Origin: Thinopyrum elongatum
Lineage: Eukaryota; Streptophyta; Magnoliopsida; Poales; Poaceae
Reading direction: 5' to 3'
DNA length: 64,000 nucleotides
Assembly (NCBI GenBank): GCA_011799875.1
Contig: CM022303.1
Location: forward strand, 218,642,255 to 218,706,254
The notes under the pieces are model-generated. The model saw only the letters and a list, made by a program, of their open reading frames with translations. It was not told where the DNA came from and searched no databases. Shown one piece after another: positions 21,528-32,831 of this stretch; the first letter of the stretch is position 1; every line of letters begins with the position of its first letter. A program made the position numbers and the translations under genes.

Positions 21528-21941
21528 GAGAAAGTATCACATGGAAACCCAGTTACAATGGAAACCGGTGGAAACCACGAGATATTGATGTTTCGAAGTT
21601 TTGAAAAAATGTGAAAAAAATACGGGATGTTAAGAGGATGATGTTTTATTGCCACGCAAAATTTCAAGTTGAAACACATTATGAGATGTGAGCTACGAAA
21701 AAGAAAAAATCAGCGTTGAATAGTGCCTAAATAGTGACATTACTGTTTGGGCACTATTCAATGCTGATTTTGTCTTTTTCGTAGCTCACATCTCGTAATG
21801 TGTTTTAACTTGAAATTTTGCATGGCAATAAAACATCATCCTCTTAACATCCCGTATTTTTTTCACATTTTTACAAAACATCATTTTCTCGTGGTTTCCA
21901 CCGGTTTCCATTGAAACTGGGTTTCCGTGTGATATTCTCTC
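21528..21941. mobile_element. Foldback Mutator-type MITE (414 bp) with 9-bp target duplication
   Basis: Almost the whole element is a palindrome: two arms of about 195 bp (GAGAAAGTATCACATGGAAA... against its complement) around a small centre near 21,730. It is flanked by GGGTCCACC at 21,519-21,527 and 21,942-21,950. The 9-bp duplication and long inverted arms fit a Mutator-derived MITE. It landed in the chromovirus between RNase H and integrase, so it is younger. Confidence 0.9.
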
Positions 21942-22046
21942 GGGTCCACCCATTTGGGAACCTGTGAAAAGCCTGGACAATACGTGATTGTATATCCGAG
22001 TCATTGCCCACCCAAATGCAGTTATCAGTGCAGAGTAACCCATTCT

Positions 22047-23890
22047 TCAGAACAAATTTGCTGTCAGAGGGGAAGAAGTGGCCAGTTGCTGCAGGAGCTT
22101 ACGAGCAAAATCATCCTGCTGATAACTGTTGACAATGTCAGGGAACCAAGCTGGTTGACTGGTAGAGATAGTTTGCAGCTCGACTGACTCGTGGGGTCGA
22201 CGTGACAGTGCATCAGCTGCGCCATTCTCTGCACCTATTTTGTACTGAATAGTATACTGCAGCCCCATCAACTTTGTCATTGCTTTTTGCTGCCAATTTG
22301 TATGCAACCGTTGATCAGAGAGACTAGTCAAGCTACGTTGGTCTGTCTGAATCACAAATTCAGTAAACAGCAGATACTGACACCAGTGTTCAATGGCAAG
22401 GAGGATGGCCAAGAACTCCTTCTCGTAGACTGACGGAGAACGGTTCCGCGGGCCCAACGCCTTGCTGACATACGCCAACGGGTGGCCGTCCTGCATAAGA
22501 ACAGCACGGATGCCAACATCGCAAGCATCAGTAGCAATGACAAATTTCTTGCTGAAATCCGGAAGAGCCAGGACCGGAGCTGATACGAGAGCAAGTTTCA
22601 GTGCTTGGAAGGCGGCTTCTTCAATAGTGCTGTGAGAGAACGACAAATAATCCCATAGTGGCGGATGAACTTGCGATAATACCCTGTAAGCCCCAGAAAT
22701 GATCTGACCTCCTTAACGCAAGTAGGAGTAGGCCAGGTTTCGATGGCAGAGATCTTACTTGGGTCGGTCGACACGCCCGCAGCACTAATGATGCGGCCCA
22801 GATAGCCCACCTGGCGTTGGGCAAAGGAACACTTCGATAGCTTCACATGCCACTGATATTCAGAGAGCAGAGACAAAACTTGGCGCAGATGTATCAGGTG
22901 ATCCGTCAGTGTAGCACTGAATATAAGAATGTCGTCGAAGAAAACTACCACATATTTGCGCAGCCCTGGTGATAAAGTACAGTTCATGGCAAACTGGAAG
23001 GTGTTGGGTGCTCTTGTCAGTCCAAACGAGACCACAGTGAACTCATAGTGTCCCAGGTGAGTTTGAAACGCCGTTTTATACTCTTCACCGGGCGCAAGAC
23101 GTATCTGATGATAACCTGAACGGAGGTCCAGCTTACTAAACCAACTGGCGTCCGCCAGTTCATCGAGCAACTCATTGGTGACTGGAATGGGGAACTTGCC
23201 CTTCACAATCATGGCATTAAGATGTCGATAGTCTATCACTGGCCGCCATGTGTTGTCCTTCTTAACCATCAACAGAGGAGAGGAAAACGGACTGTTGCTC
23301 GGTCTGATTACTCCACTGGCTAGCATCTCTTGGATCTGTCGCTCTAGTTCAGTTTTCAGAGTTGGGGTGATTTTGTGTGGTCGCAAGGAAACTGGAGTAG
23401 CGCCAGGCATTAGAGGGATTGTATGATCATAAGGTCGGCGGGGTGGCAGGTCAGTGGGTGGTTCAAACACGTGCTTGAACTGATCCAACACAGACTGAAC
23501 TTCAGGCAGAATGTGCAGGTTTTCAGTGGTCAGGAGAGAACAAACCTCGACCACAGCAATATCTGGAATAGCAGCAGCAGTACCCAGCAAAGTAATTTCT
23601 GTGTCAATAAGGGAGAAGGAAAGCCAATGGTGCTCCCAATCCACCAACATTGGGCTGTGTTTGGATAACCAATCTAAACCAACAATCCCATCGTAACTGC
23701 CAAGAGGAAAAAAATTGAAATCACTGCAGAATTTGTGACCAGAGCAAGACCACATACAGTTCAGAAGCTGATTGTGGCAAGGGACAGTGGCTCCATTAGC
23801 AATTCTCACCAATACTCTGGACATGCTAGTTAAACCTTAGAGTTTAGGAGACAGAGACACATCCAAAAAGGAGTGGGTGCTCCCTGAATC
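22047..23890 (-). pseudogene. Chromovirus protease, reverse transcriptase and RNase H
   Basis: The protease motif LVDSGSTHSF is read just above 23,840, then a TAA, then the frame 22,598-23,824 with GLDWLSKH and the reverse transcriptase: SPLLMVKKD, FSKLDLRSGYHQIR, and FFDDILIFS as the catalytic YxDD-type box. After a frameshift at about 22,630, RNase H follows (22,047-22,646) with ATDACD, the Glu in YEKEFLAI, QTDQRSL and NGAADALSRR. Confidence 0.88.
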
Positions 23891-24054
23891 AACCAGAAAA
23901 GTCAGATTTAGGCCTTGCAACTGTACCTTGAGTGCATTGTTTCCACTGCATTGTCTGTTTTCTCACCCAATGCCGCTGCTGAAATGGATAGCATGTGTAC
24001 TTCTGGTAACTGGTCACTGTCACTAGTTTCTGAGAATTCAGAATTCTGCAAAAA

Positions 24055-24699
24055 CTAGACCATCTCCTGCACGACGTGTAATTGAACCTCCTGTTTGCAG
24101 ACATGCTCTCTTCCCCAGCGTTCACCACACATGAAGCACAAGCCCTTGGCCTTGCGGTATGCTCGCAACGCTCCCCACTTGTCACCAGAAACTGCACGCC
24201 TAGTACTGTCCAAAGGGCGTTTATCCTCAACTGGGCGAGTGACTGAAGATGCTGGTGTAAAACTAGTAGGCGGCAGAGGAAGTGGAACGGCAGTGGAGCG
24301 ACGATGAGACAGAGGTGTTGAATTCTTCATGCAAGATGGCCAACTGGTACGCTGTGTCGAGGTCCTGTGGTTGCTGAATTCCAACTGCTAACCTGACAGA
24401 TGGTTTTAGACCTTCCATAAACCGAGTCAGGTTAGCTGTTGGAATTCAGCAACCACAGGACCTTCGGTTTGAATCACTGGCCTTTTCAAGTGTTGCTTCA
24501 TCCTTGTCGCTGACAGGAGATACGTCAGGAATGGAGGTCATAGAGACCTTGCTTCCTTGTTGGTGACAGTTGGAGGACGTTGAACGGAGGCTGGCGCACT
24601 GGGCTGACTGGGCAGAGGAGAGGCTATTGAGTAGTAGTCGACTGGCACATCTGCAGGATAGACGGGCAACGAGTGGTAACGTTGATGAAATCTGGCCAT
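24055..24699 (-). pseudogene. Chromovirus gag remnants
   Basis: The part near 24,100 carries a zinc knuckle (CFMCGERWGREHVC). A separate N-terminal-like piece (MARFHQRYHSLPV...) lies at about 24,540-24,699. The two are joined through an inverted duplication at 24,360-24,463, and the capsid core between them is missing. Confidence 0.6.
24360..24463. repeat. 38-bp inverted repeat with 28-bp loop inside gag
   Basis: Arms 24,360-24,397 and 24,426-24,463 are complementary with a single mismatch. The left arm is ordinary gag coding sequence; the right arm is an inverted copy of it. This fits a fold-back or template-switch joint. Confidence 0.88.
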
Positions 24700-25204
24700 T
24701 TGTTTCTTACCAAAGAGAAGCCAATGTACACATTTATTTTCCTTGGCCTGAATTGTATGAACTATTCGACAGATTGAGTATAAGAGATTCGCTTGGTAAT
24801 CTATATCAGGGGAGAAGTTATTTTGGTAGATCATCAGGCAATATGAATGGCAGAGAATGGAAGAACACATTCGGTATACAATTTTACTATTTTGTTTGGT
24901 TGTTTCTACTGATCCCTTAGAATAAAATTTCTAGCCCCCCTCTTTGATATAGGCATACACACAAACACACACTGTGTATTCAATCTAGCCGAATGGAAAC
25001 AAACTCGACAACTCGCAGTCCTACCATTGGGGGGGGGGGGGCATTGTTTCAATAAACACCACACTCGTGATCTGTCACTAGGAATTCCGATTCCAATGGT
25101 GCGATTCAATAAGCTGACATCTCGCTCGATAACATGCTGAAAATCATTGAAAGCGAAATATTCAGAGGTAGTATTACCATGTCAATGACAAGAACCAGCC
25201 GTCG
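24700..25204. other. Spacer between the chromovirus and acylphosphatase copy 2
   Basis: No gene seen. Contains a CA-rich stretch (24,953-24,972) and a run of 13 G at about 25,029-25,041. Part of it is presumably the 3' UTR of the acylphosphatase gene. Confidence 0.4.
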
Positions 25205-25588
25205 TCAGGCGGTGGGCTTGCGGTGGAAGCCCTCGGAGGGTTCGAGCGGATCGGCGGGGGAAGGCAGCACCGCGGTGACGGTGGCGGCAGGAGGCCCGAC
25301 GGGAAGGCGCCGGGAGACCATCTCGTCGACCCTGGCGGGTTCACCGGAGAGGAGAGCCTCCACGGTGCCGTCGCGGCGGTTGCGGACCCAGCCGGCGAGC
25401 CCGAGCGCGCGGGCCGTCTCCACCGTCCAGTCGCGGAAGAAGACGCCCTGCACGCGGCCCTTCACCACGACCCGCACCGCCTTGGGGGGCGATTGCTGCG
25501 GGTTGGCGGAGGCGGCAGCTGCCATGGCGCGGCGAGAGGCGGCGGGGACGAGGAGGCGGGAGGCCGTGGCAGAGGTAGAAGGGAACAT
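25205..25588 (-). CDS. Acylphosphatase, copy 2 (127 aa, or 106 aa from an internal Met)
   Basis: The same small hydrolase as at 5651. Core: AVRVVVKGRVQGVFFRDWT with the catalytic Arg, GLAGWVRNRRDGTVEA with the catalytic Asn, LLSGEPARVDEMVSRRLPVG. From the first ATG (25,588) the protein has an extra N-terminus rich in Ser, Ala and Arg (MFPSTSATASRLLVPAASRR) that looks like a plastid or mitochondrial targeting peptide; translation from the next ATG (25,525) would give a cytosolic form. The C-terminus differs from copy 1 (EGFHRKPTA instead of a clean FEIKL strand). The two copies share orientation and a preceding NPF gene or fragment, which supports a segmental duplication. Frame open and likely functional. 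Confidence 0.88.
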   Translation of the reverse strand: MFPSTSATASRLLVPAASRRAMAAAASANPQQSPPKAVRVVVKGRVQGVFFRDWTVETARALGLAGWVRNRRDGTVEALLSGEPARVDEMVSRRLPVGPPAATVTAVLPSPADPLEPSEGFHRKPTA

Positions 25589-25689
25589 TCTGGAGGAGTA
25601 GGTGTTCGGATTTCAGAGATGGTTCTCTTTCGAGTTCGAGAAAGGGTTGCATCTGCAATAGCAAGAGGAATTCTGATCAAAAAATAAAG

Positions 25690-26860
25690 GAAAATGTTAT
25701 CTGGCGACCGTTCGCCACGGGGCTAGGCCCAGCGAACATTCTCCCTGCCGTCGCACGAATCTCAACGCAGAGCCGACACCACATAAGATCAGGATCGCTG
25801 GAGTGATTCGCTGTTCAGATGCTTCTGGCGGACGCGTGGTTTTTCTTTTTCAAAATTTTGTTTTTTTTTAATTCGTGAGGCGAGGGGATCCAACGAGCAC
25901 CACTTGGCTGCGAGGGCCTTTTGTGATCTTTTGTGTTTAAGATGCCATATAGTATGTTTTTCAATCCCGGAAATCCTGACTTTTTTTTCATTTTCTCACA
26001 TGACACTTTTATTTTTTATAGCATGGTATTCTTATTATTGAGAGATGGACTTTTTTATTTTTAATGGCATAGCAGTTTTATTACTAAAATGCATGGCATT
26101 TTATCAACAATATGAAGGAATTTTTATCAACAATATAATGCTATTTTTATTATTGAGAGATGGCATTTTTATTTTGATGGGATCACAGTTTTATTATTAA
26201 GTGCATGGCATTTTTATTAACAATAGGATGGCATTTTTTATCATTAATAGGATGGCACTTTAACTATTGAGAGGGTGGCATTTTTCTCTTATAAATAGGA
26301 TGGAATTTTTTAATGTTTGAGAGGGTGGAATTTTTTTATTTTTTAATGGGAGGACAGTTTTATTTTTTAGGCGCATCCAAATAAAAAAGTTACCTAGTGG
26401 ATGGTAGTTTTATAAAGTAGCACGACAATCTTTTTCAAAGTATGGCATTTTCTCAATTTTATAATTTTGTGCTTTTTCTTTGTTCATGGCATTTTTATCC
26501 CGAGGATATCAGTTTTAAAGTTTTAGAATGGCAGTTTTTTTTTATAATTTTGTGTATTTTTTGTTTATGGCGTTTTTATCCTGGGAATGGCATTTTTTAT
26601 CTAGACTAGAGGATGGCACTTTTTAAGTTTAGCATGGCAAAAAGAAATCTAGATCACTCAACTTTTTTGGTTTAAAAGTTATAACGTGGTAATTTTAAAC
26701 AAAAAAACACTTTAACTGGGCCTTTTGGGTCTGGGAGTCATTCTGAGCTTGCCTGCCGTTGAACGAGCGAAAACGGTCATCGGGAGTTACCCGCCCCCCT
26801 CCCGGGCGAACGATTCGTTCGATGGGGGCAGCTCCCTTGCGATGCTAGATATTAGGGTCT
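25690..26860. repeat. AT-rich degenerate microrepeat region built on ATGGCATTTTT
   Basis: About 0.85 kb (25,840-26,690) of a drifting motif such as GGCATTTTTATTA, bounded by GC-rich ends containing CGACCGTTCGCC (left) and GGGCGAACGATTCGTTCG (right). It may be a non-coding DNA transposon, but I could not align the ends well enough to claim inverted repeats. Same style as 6170-7060, and in the same position upstream of an acylphosphatase gene. Confidence 0.5.
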
Positions 26861-27414
26861 AAAATAAATGCAAGAGGAATCAGATGGTATACTTGGGGTT
26901 GCCAAACCTTAATTTGCAACTGGATACTTATAATGGTAGATTTTGGATTTACCAGAAAGCAAGTCGTGGGTCGTAGATAGATCAAGATGTGATTTCTTCC
27001 TCTGAAGATGGGGATATATTTTTCTGGACCCTCTCTAGTGTTTGGTTACCTAAAACACATTGAATGCCTATGATTAAGGTGTTAATGATTTTTGATGGAT
27101 TCCAGTACATGGTCAAAAGAATGGGTAGAGCTGGAAACAAGGATAACAGCCTTGCCTTGAGCGCGACATATATATTGAGGCAAAGGGATCACATACGACA
27201 TGTACAAGGTTCATTCGAATGGTCTTTGTATATGTGTGGGAGCAGTGACGACGTCAGGCCCCAGGCAGCCTGGGGCGTTGGCCCGAGGCATGAGCCTCTT
27301 GTGCGTTTGTTGAACTGTAGCATGCATAGTAGCTATTGTGGTACAATGCGGGAAGGCTGCATGGGTCATGGCATGATCCTGCCGCCGCTATTCTGCGGGA
27401 TTTAGTATGAGTGG
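26861..27414. other. Spacer, target region of the Athila element
   Basis: No gene recognised. It ends in AGTGG (27,410-27,414), the expected left copy of the Athila target duplication; the right copy lies outside the window. Confidence 0.4.
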
Positions 27415-28932
27415 TGATACGTCCATTTTGCATCACGTTTTCCTACTGTTATTTATAGTGTTTTCATTCAATATAACACTTTGTGGAGTAATTCTAATAC
27501 CTTTTCTCTCATAATATGCAAGGTTTACACAAAGAGGGAGAATACCGGCAGCTGGAGTTCTGGACCTAAAAAAGTTATGTCAGAGATACCTATTCTCCGC
27601 ATCTCCAAATGAGCTAAAATTTTATGGAGATTTATTTTGGAATATATAAAAAATATTGGAGAAAAGAAATACCAGAGGGGCCACCCAGGTGCCCACTAGG
27701 CACCAGGGCGCGCCTACCCCCCTGGCGCACCTTGGTGGGTAGTGGGCCCCCTGGTCATCCTCCGATGCCCATCTTCTGGTATATAAGGTCATTTGCCCTA
27801 GAAAAAAATAAGGGGAGGACTTTCGGGACAGAGCGCCGTTGTCTCGAGGCGGAACTTGGGCAGGAGCACTTTTGCTCTCCGGCGAAGCGATTCCGCCGGG
27901 GATACTTCCCTCCGGGAGGGGAAATCGAAGCCATCATCATCACCAACGACCCTCTCATCGTGGGAGGGCCAATCTTCATCAAGATCTTCAACAACACCAT
28001 CTCACCTCAAAACCCTAGTTCATCTCTTGTGTTCAATCTTTGTATCAAAACCTCAGATTGGTACCTATGGGTGACTAGTAGTGTTGATTATATCCCGTAG
28101 TTGATGCTAGATGGTTTATTTGGTGGAAGATTATATGTTCAGATCCATTATGCAATTCAATACCCCTCTGATCTTGAGCATGAATATGTTTTGTGAGTAG
28201 TTACTTTTGTTCTTGAGGACATGGGAGAAGTTTTGTCATAAGTAATCATGTGAATTTGATATTTGTTCGATATTTTGATGGTATGTATGTTGTGATTCCC
28301 TTAGTGGTGTTATGTGAATGTTGACTACATGACACTTCACCATCTTTGGGCCTAAGGGAATGCATGGTGGAGTAGTTATTATATGATGGGTTGCTAGAGT
28401 GACAAAAGCTTAAACCCTTGTTAATGCGCTATTCCGCAAGGGGCTGATTTGGATCCATATGTTTAATGCTATGGTTAGATGTTATCTTAATTCTTCTTTC
28501 GTAGTTGCGGATGCTTGCGTGAGGGGTTGATCATAAGTGCGAGGTTTGTTCAAGTAAGAACAGCACCCAAGCATCGGTCCACCCACATGTCATATTATCA
28601 AAGTAGTGAACGCGAATCAAACAAACATGATGAAAGTGACTAGATGAAATTCCCGTGTGTCCTCAAGAACGCTTTGCTTATTATAAGAGACCGTTCGGCC
28701 TGTCCTTTGCTACAAAAAGGATTGGGCTACCTTGCTGCACTTTTGTTACCGTTACTATTATTTGCTCGTTACAAATTATCTTGTTATCAAACTATTTATT
28801 ACCGACAATTTCAGTGCTTGCAGAAAATACCTTGCTGAAAACCGCTTGTCATTTCCTTCTGCTCCTCATTGGGTTCGACACTCTTACTTATCGAAAGGAC
28901 TACAATTGATACCCTATACTTGTGGGTCATCA
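27415..28932 (+). repeat. 5' LTR of the Athila element (1.52 kb)
   Basis: Starts TGATACGTCCATTTTGCATC and ends TGTGGGTCATCA, giving TGAT...ATCA ends. It contains GGTGCCCACTAGGCACCAGG (27,688-27,707) and, at 27,778, GGTATATAAGG, a good TATA box, so transcription probably starts near 27,810. Confidence 0.88.
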
Positions 28933-28941
28933 AGACTTTTC

Positions 28942-28959
28942 TGGCGCCGTTGCCGGGGA
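28942..28959 (+). promoter_or_regulatory. Primer-binding site (tRNA-Asp) of the Athila element
   Basis: TGGCGCCGTTGCCGGGGA is the complement of the 3' end of plant tRNA-Asp(GTC), nine bases after the LTR end. This PBS is usual for Athila-type elements in Triticeae. Confidence 0.88.
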
Positions 28960-29036
28960 GTGAAGTGCCTCTGGTAAGTGGAATTTGATAAGGAAAATTT
29001 TATATTATGTGCTGAAATTTACTGTCACTTGTTACT

Positions 29037-30003
29037 ATGGAAAACAATCCTTTGAGGGGTTTGTTCGGGGTATCTTCACCTCGGCCGGAAGCACGAAGAG
29101 TTGCTCCTCAACCTACTGCACCTACTGAAAATATTGGTTATGAGATTCCTTCGGGTATGATAGAGAAACTGCTAGCTAATCCTTATGCAGGAGATGGAAC
29201 ACTACATCCTGATATGCACCTAATCTATGTGGATGAAGTTTGTGGATTACTTAAGCTTGCAGGTTTACCCGGAGATGAAGTTAAGAATAATTTTTTTCCC
29301 TTTATATTTGGTGGGAAAAGCATTGACATGGTATATGCTATGTGATGATACTTGGGATTGGAATCGGCTGAAATTGGAATTTCATCAAAAGTTTTATGCT
29401 ATGCATCTAGTTCATTGTGATCGAAATTATATATATAATTTTTGGCCTCGTGAAGGATAATGTATCGCTCAAGCTTGGGGAGGATTAAATACATGATGTA
29501 TACATGCCCCAATCATGAGCTCTCAAGGGAAATTATCTTACAGAATTTTTATGCTCGGCTTTCTCATGATGATCAAACCATGCTCGATTCTTCTTCGACT
29601 GGCTCTTTTATGAAGAAAACTATTGAATTCAGGTGGGATCTTCTTGAAAGAATTGAACTCAACTCTGAAGATTGGGAACTCGACAAAGGTAATGAGTCAA
29701 GTATAACACTTAAGTTCGATTGTGTTAAATCATTTATGGATACCGATACTTTTCAAAAGTTTAGCACTAAATATGGACTTGACTCTGAGATAGTAGCCTC
29801 TTTTTGTGAATCATTTGCTACTCATGTTGATCTCCCTAAGGAGGAATGGTTTAAATATCACCCCCCTATTAAAGAAAAGATCGAGGAGCCTGTTATAGTT
29901 AAAAATGAAACTACATTTACAATGTTGATCCAGTTATGCCTACTGCTTATATTGAAAAACACCTTTCCCTGTTAGGATAAAGGAACATGCTAAGGTTTCA
30001 ACC
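29037..30003 (+). pseudogene. Athila gag remnant
   Basis: Starts MENNPLRGLFGVSSPRP, which opens many Athila-type gag proteins, then IPSGMIEKLLANPYAGDG and a capsid-like region. The frame shifts near 29,330, stops at about 29,460 and continues as LSREIILQNFYARLSHDDQ. Broken in at least two places. Confidence 0.82.
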
Positions 30004-30579
30004 GTGGTTAACAAAAGTAATATCAGAGCACCTAGATCATCCGAACAAATTAAAGTAGAACCTAGTATTGCTATGGTTAAAGATCTCTTGGTCGATAATA
30101 TTGATGGGCATGTTATTTATTTCTGTGATGAAGCTGCTAGAATTGCCAAACCCGATACTAAAGATAAAAACAAGCCCATTGTTGGCATGCCTGTTGTCTC
30201 TGTTAAAATAGGAGATCATTGTTATCATGGCTTATGTGATATGGGTGCTAGTGTTAGTGTTATTCCTTTTACTTTATACCAAGAAATTATGAATGATATT
30301 GCACCTGCTGAAATAGAAGATATAGATATTACTATTAAACTTGCTAATAGAGACACTATCACACCACTTGGGATTGTTAGAGATGTTGAAGTCTTGTGTG
30401 GGAAGATAAAATATCCTACTGATTTTCTAGTTCTTGGTTCTCCACAAGATGATTTTTGTCCCATTATATTTGGTAGACCTTTCTTGAACACTGTTAATGC
30501 TAAGATAGATTGCAAGAAAGAAATCGTCAGTGTCAATTTTGGTAATGTGTCTCATGAGTTTAATTTCTCTAAGTTTTGA
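30004..30579 (+). pseudogene. Athila protease domain
   Basis: Contains CDMGASVSVIPFTLY with the aspartic-protease D-x-G-A motif, and FLVLGSPQDDFCPIIFGRPFL near the end. It opens without interruption here but is cut off from gag and the polymerase by stops. Confidence 0.85.
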
Positions 30580-30726
30580 AGGCAACCTCATGATAAATAG
30601 TTGCCTAGTAAAGATGAAATCATTGGTCTTGCTTCCATTGTTGTACCACCTACTGATCCATTAGAACAATATTTACTAGACCATGAAAATGATATGCACT
30701 AGCATGAAAGAAATGAAATAGATAGA

Positions 30727-31991
30727 ATGTTCTTTGATCGACAACCTATCCTTAAACACAATTTGCCTGCTGAAACTCTAGGAGGTCCTCCTCCACCTAA
30801 AAGTGATCATGTGTTTGAATTGAAGCAATTGCCTGATGCCTTGAAGTATGCTTATCTTGATGAAAAGAAGATATATCCTGTTATTATTAGTGCTAACCTT
30901 ACAGAACATGAAGAAAAGAGATTGTTGAAAATTCTGAGGAAGCACCATGCTGCTATTGATATACTCTTGATGATCTTAAGTGCATCAGTCCCACTCTCTG
31001 TCAGCACAAAATGAATATGGAACCCGGTGCTAAACCAGTTGTTGATCATCAACGACGATTAAATCCTAAGATGAAGGAAGTGGTAAGAACTGAAATATTA
31101 AAGCTTCTGGAAGCAGGTATAATTTATTCTATAGCTGATAGTAGATGGATAAGTCATGTTCATTGTGTCCCTAAGAAAGAAGGCATTATTGTTGTTCCTA
31201 ATGATAAACTGAACTTATCCCACAAAGAATTGTGACTGGCTATAGAATGGTAATTGATTTCAGAAAATTAAACAAAGCCACTAGGAAAGATCATTACCCT
31301 TTGCCTTTTATTGATCAAATGTTAGAAAGATTATCTAAGCACACACACTTTTGCTTTCTTAATGGATATTATGGTTTCTCTCAAATACCTGTATCACAAC
31401 CCGATCAAGAGAAAACCACCTTCAGTTGTCCTTTTTGGAACTTATGCTTATAGACGTATGCCTTTTGGTTTATGTAATGCACCTGCTACCTTTCAAAGAT
31501 GTATGACTGCTATATTCTCTGACTTTTGTGAAAAGATTGTTGAGGTTTTCATGGATGATTTCTCCATTTACGGAACTTCTTTTGATGATTGCTTAAGCAA
31601 CCTTGATCGACTTTTGCAGAGATGTGAACAAACTAATCTTGTCTTGAATTGGGAGAAGTGCCACTTATGGTGAATGAAGGTATTGTCTTGGGACATAAAA
31701 TTTCCGAACGAGGTATTGAAGTGGATAAAGCCAAAGTTGATGCAATTGAAAAATGCCATGTCCTAAAGATATTAAAGGTATTCGAAGTTTCCTTGGTCAT
31801 GCTGGTTTCTATAGAAGGTTTATTAAAGACTTCTCTAAAATTTCTAGGCCTCTTACCAATCTCTTGTAAAAAGATGTTCCATTTGTTTTTTATGATGATT
31901 GTGTAGAAGCCTTTGAAACACTTAAGAAAGCCTTGACTTCTGCACCCATTATTCAACCACCTGATTGGAACTTACCTTTTGAGATTATGTG
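30727..31991 (+). pseudogene. Athila reverse transcriptase, split by frameshifts and by the Tat insertion
   Basis: Pieces in three frames: LKYAYLDEKKIYPVIIS and the HEEKRLLKILRKHHAAIDI linker, WISHVHCVPKKEGI, RMVIDFRKLNKATRKDHYPLPF, the damaged palm start (HFCFLNGYYGFSQI), PFGLCNAPATFQRCM, and FMDDFSIYG (the YxDD-type box). The text stops at FEIMC, where the Tat element begins at 31,992. Confidence 0.88.
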
Positions 31992-32831
31992 TGTCGGCGT
32001 GCGACACCTATGGGACCCCAAGGGACCCCTTTACGATTCGGCAGGGAGAAAGGAATGCACAAAGAGCAGAACCAGCGATCGATGCGGGGCGATTTTACCC
32101 AGGTTCGGGCCGCTGATCAGCGTAAAACCCTACTCTGGCTTTGTTTTATTATGAGTGTTCTTGAGCCCAAGCTCCAGGAGCGCTTGCAATGAACAGTACA
32201 TTCAAAGAGCAGCTACGCATGCAGAATGGGCCAGAAGATCCTCCTCCCCTGTAGCAGTTGCCTTGGGCCTCCTTTTATACGTTCGAAGGGGTCACCATAG
32301 TGGCAAAATGTACATACATTGAGGTGTAAAGTAGCTACAGGGTTATCATACCTAACCACTGACGGATTAGGTCGAATGCATTTAATGCACCGTGAGGTGT
32401 CCGTTTAGGTGTCCTCACTTTCTTGGGGATGGAAAAAGGGGCCATCCCATCAGCACCGCTTAAGCTCTCCTCCACTGGCGCGTTGCCACGCATCCAGAGA
32501 AGGACCCAGAATGTCGGGCTTGTTGCTGTGTCGAAGCGGTGGCACAGTAGCAGAATCTTGCCGGGCGCCGAATCTTGCCGGGAGCGAAATCTTGCCGGGT
32601 GTGAAATCTTGCCGGGCTTCGCAGGCCACCCCGGCAAGATCTTGCCGGGGAGGCTGGCTTTCGGTCTTCAGTTTTTCTTATCTGTTGATCCTCAGATCCT
32701 TGACTTGAGTGTTTCCTCGATAACTTGAATCAACCTCGAACTGTTCCCTGACAAGCCTTGCCGCGAGTATGGCTACAACTGCCCGTGCACAAGTACGGGG
32801 GACTTATGGCCCAATACTTAGTACACCGACA
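31992..32831 (-). repeat. Tat element 3' LTR
   Basis: Ends TGTCGGCGTGCGACACC and ...AGTACACCGACA as read on the plus strand. It contains a 17-bp tandem repeat (four units) and an 18-22-bp palindrome of the TTGCCGG motif. Next to it, at 32,832-32,845, the plus strand reads GGAGCCCCCGGGCC; its complement is the polypurine-like tract of the minus-strand element. Confidence 0.92.
32553..32619. repeat. 17-bp tandem repeat in the Tat 3' LTR (4 units)
   Basis: The unit is approximately GAATCTTGCCGGGCGCC. The matching array in the other LTR (59,183-59,262) has five units. It is followed at 32,629-32,650 by a perfect palindrome whose core is CCGGCAAGATCTTGCCGG. Confidence 0.88.

Larger units (their letters stand above)
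20343..24699 (-). mobile_element. Decayed Ty3/Gypsy chromovirus (probably Reina lineage), no LTRs recognised
   Basis: Domains run on the minus strand in the order gag zinc knuckle, protease, reverse transcriptase, RNase H, integrase, chromodomain-like end, which is the chromovirus order. The frame changes several times and the capsid part of gag is largely missing. A foldback MITE splits the integrase region and a 38-bp inverted duplication cuts gag. I could not identify an LTR pair; the 3' end may continue to about 19,900. It sits between the NPF pseudogene and the second acylphosphatase. Confidence 0.8.

Noticed and set aside
25690..26860. A complete DNA transposon with inverted ends around the AT-rich block
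   Set aside because: CGTTCGCC and GGGCGAACG at the two sides look inverted, but I could not extend the match or find a target duplication.
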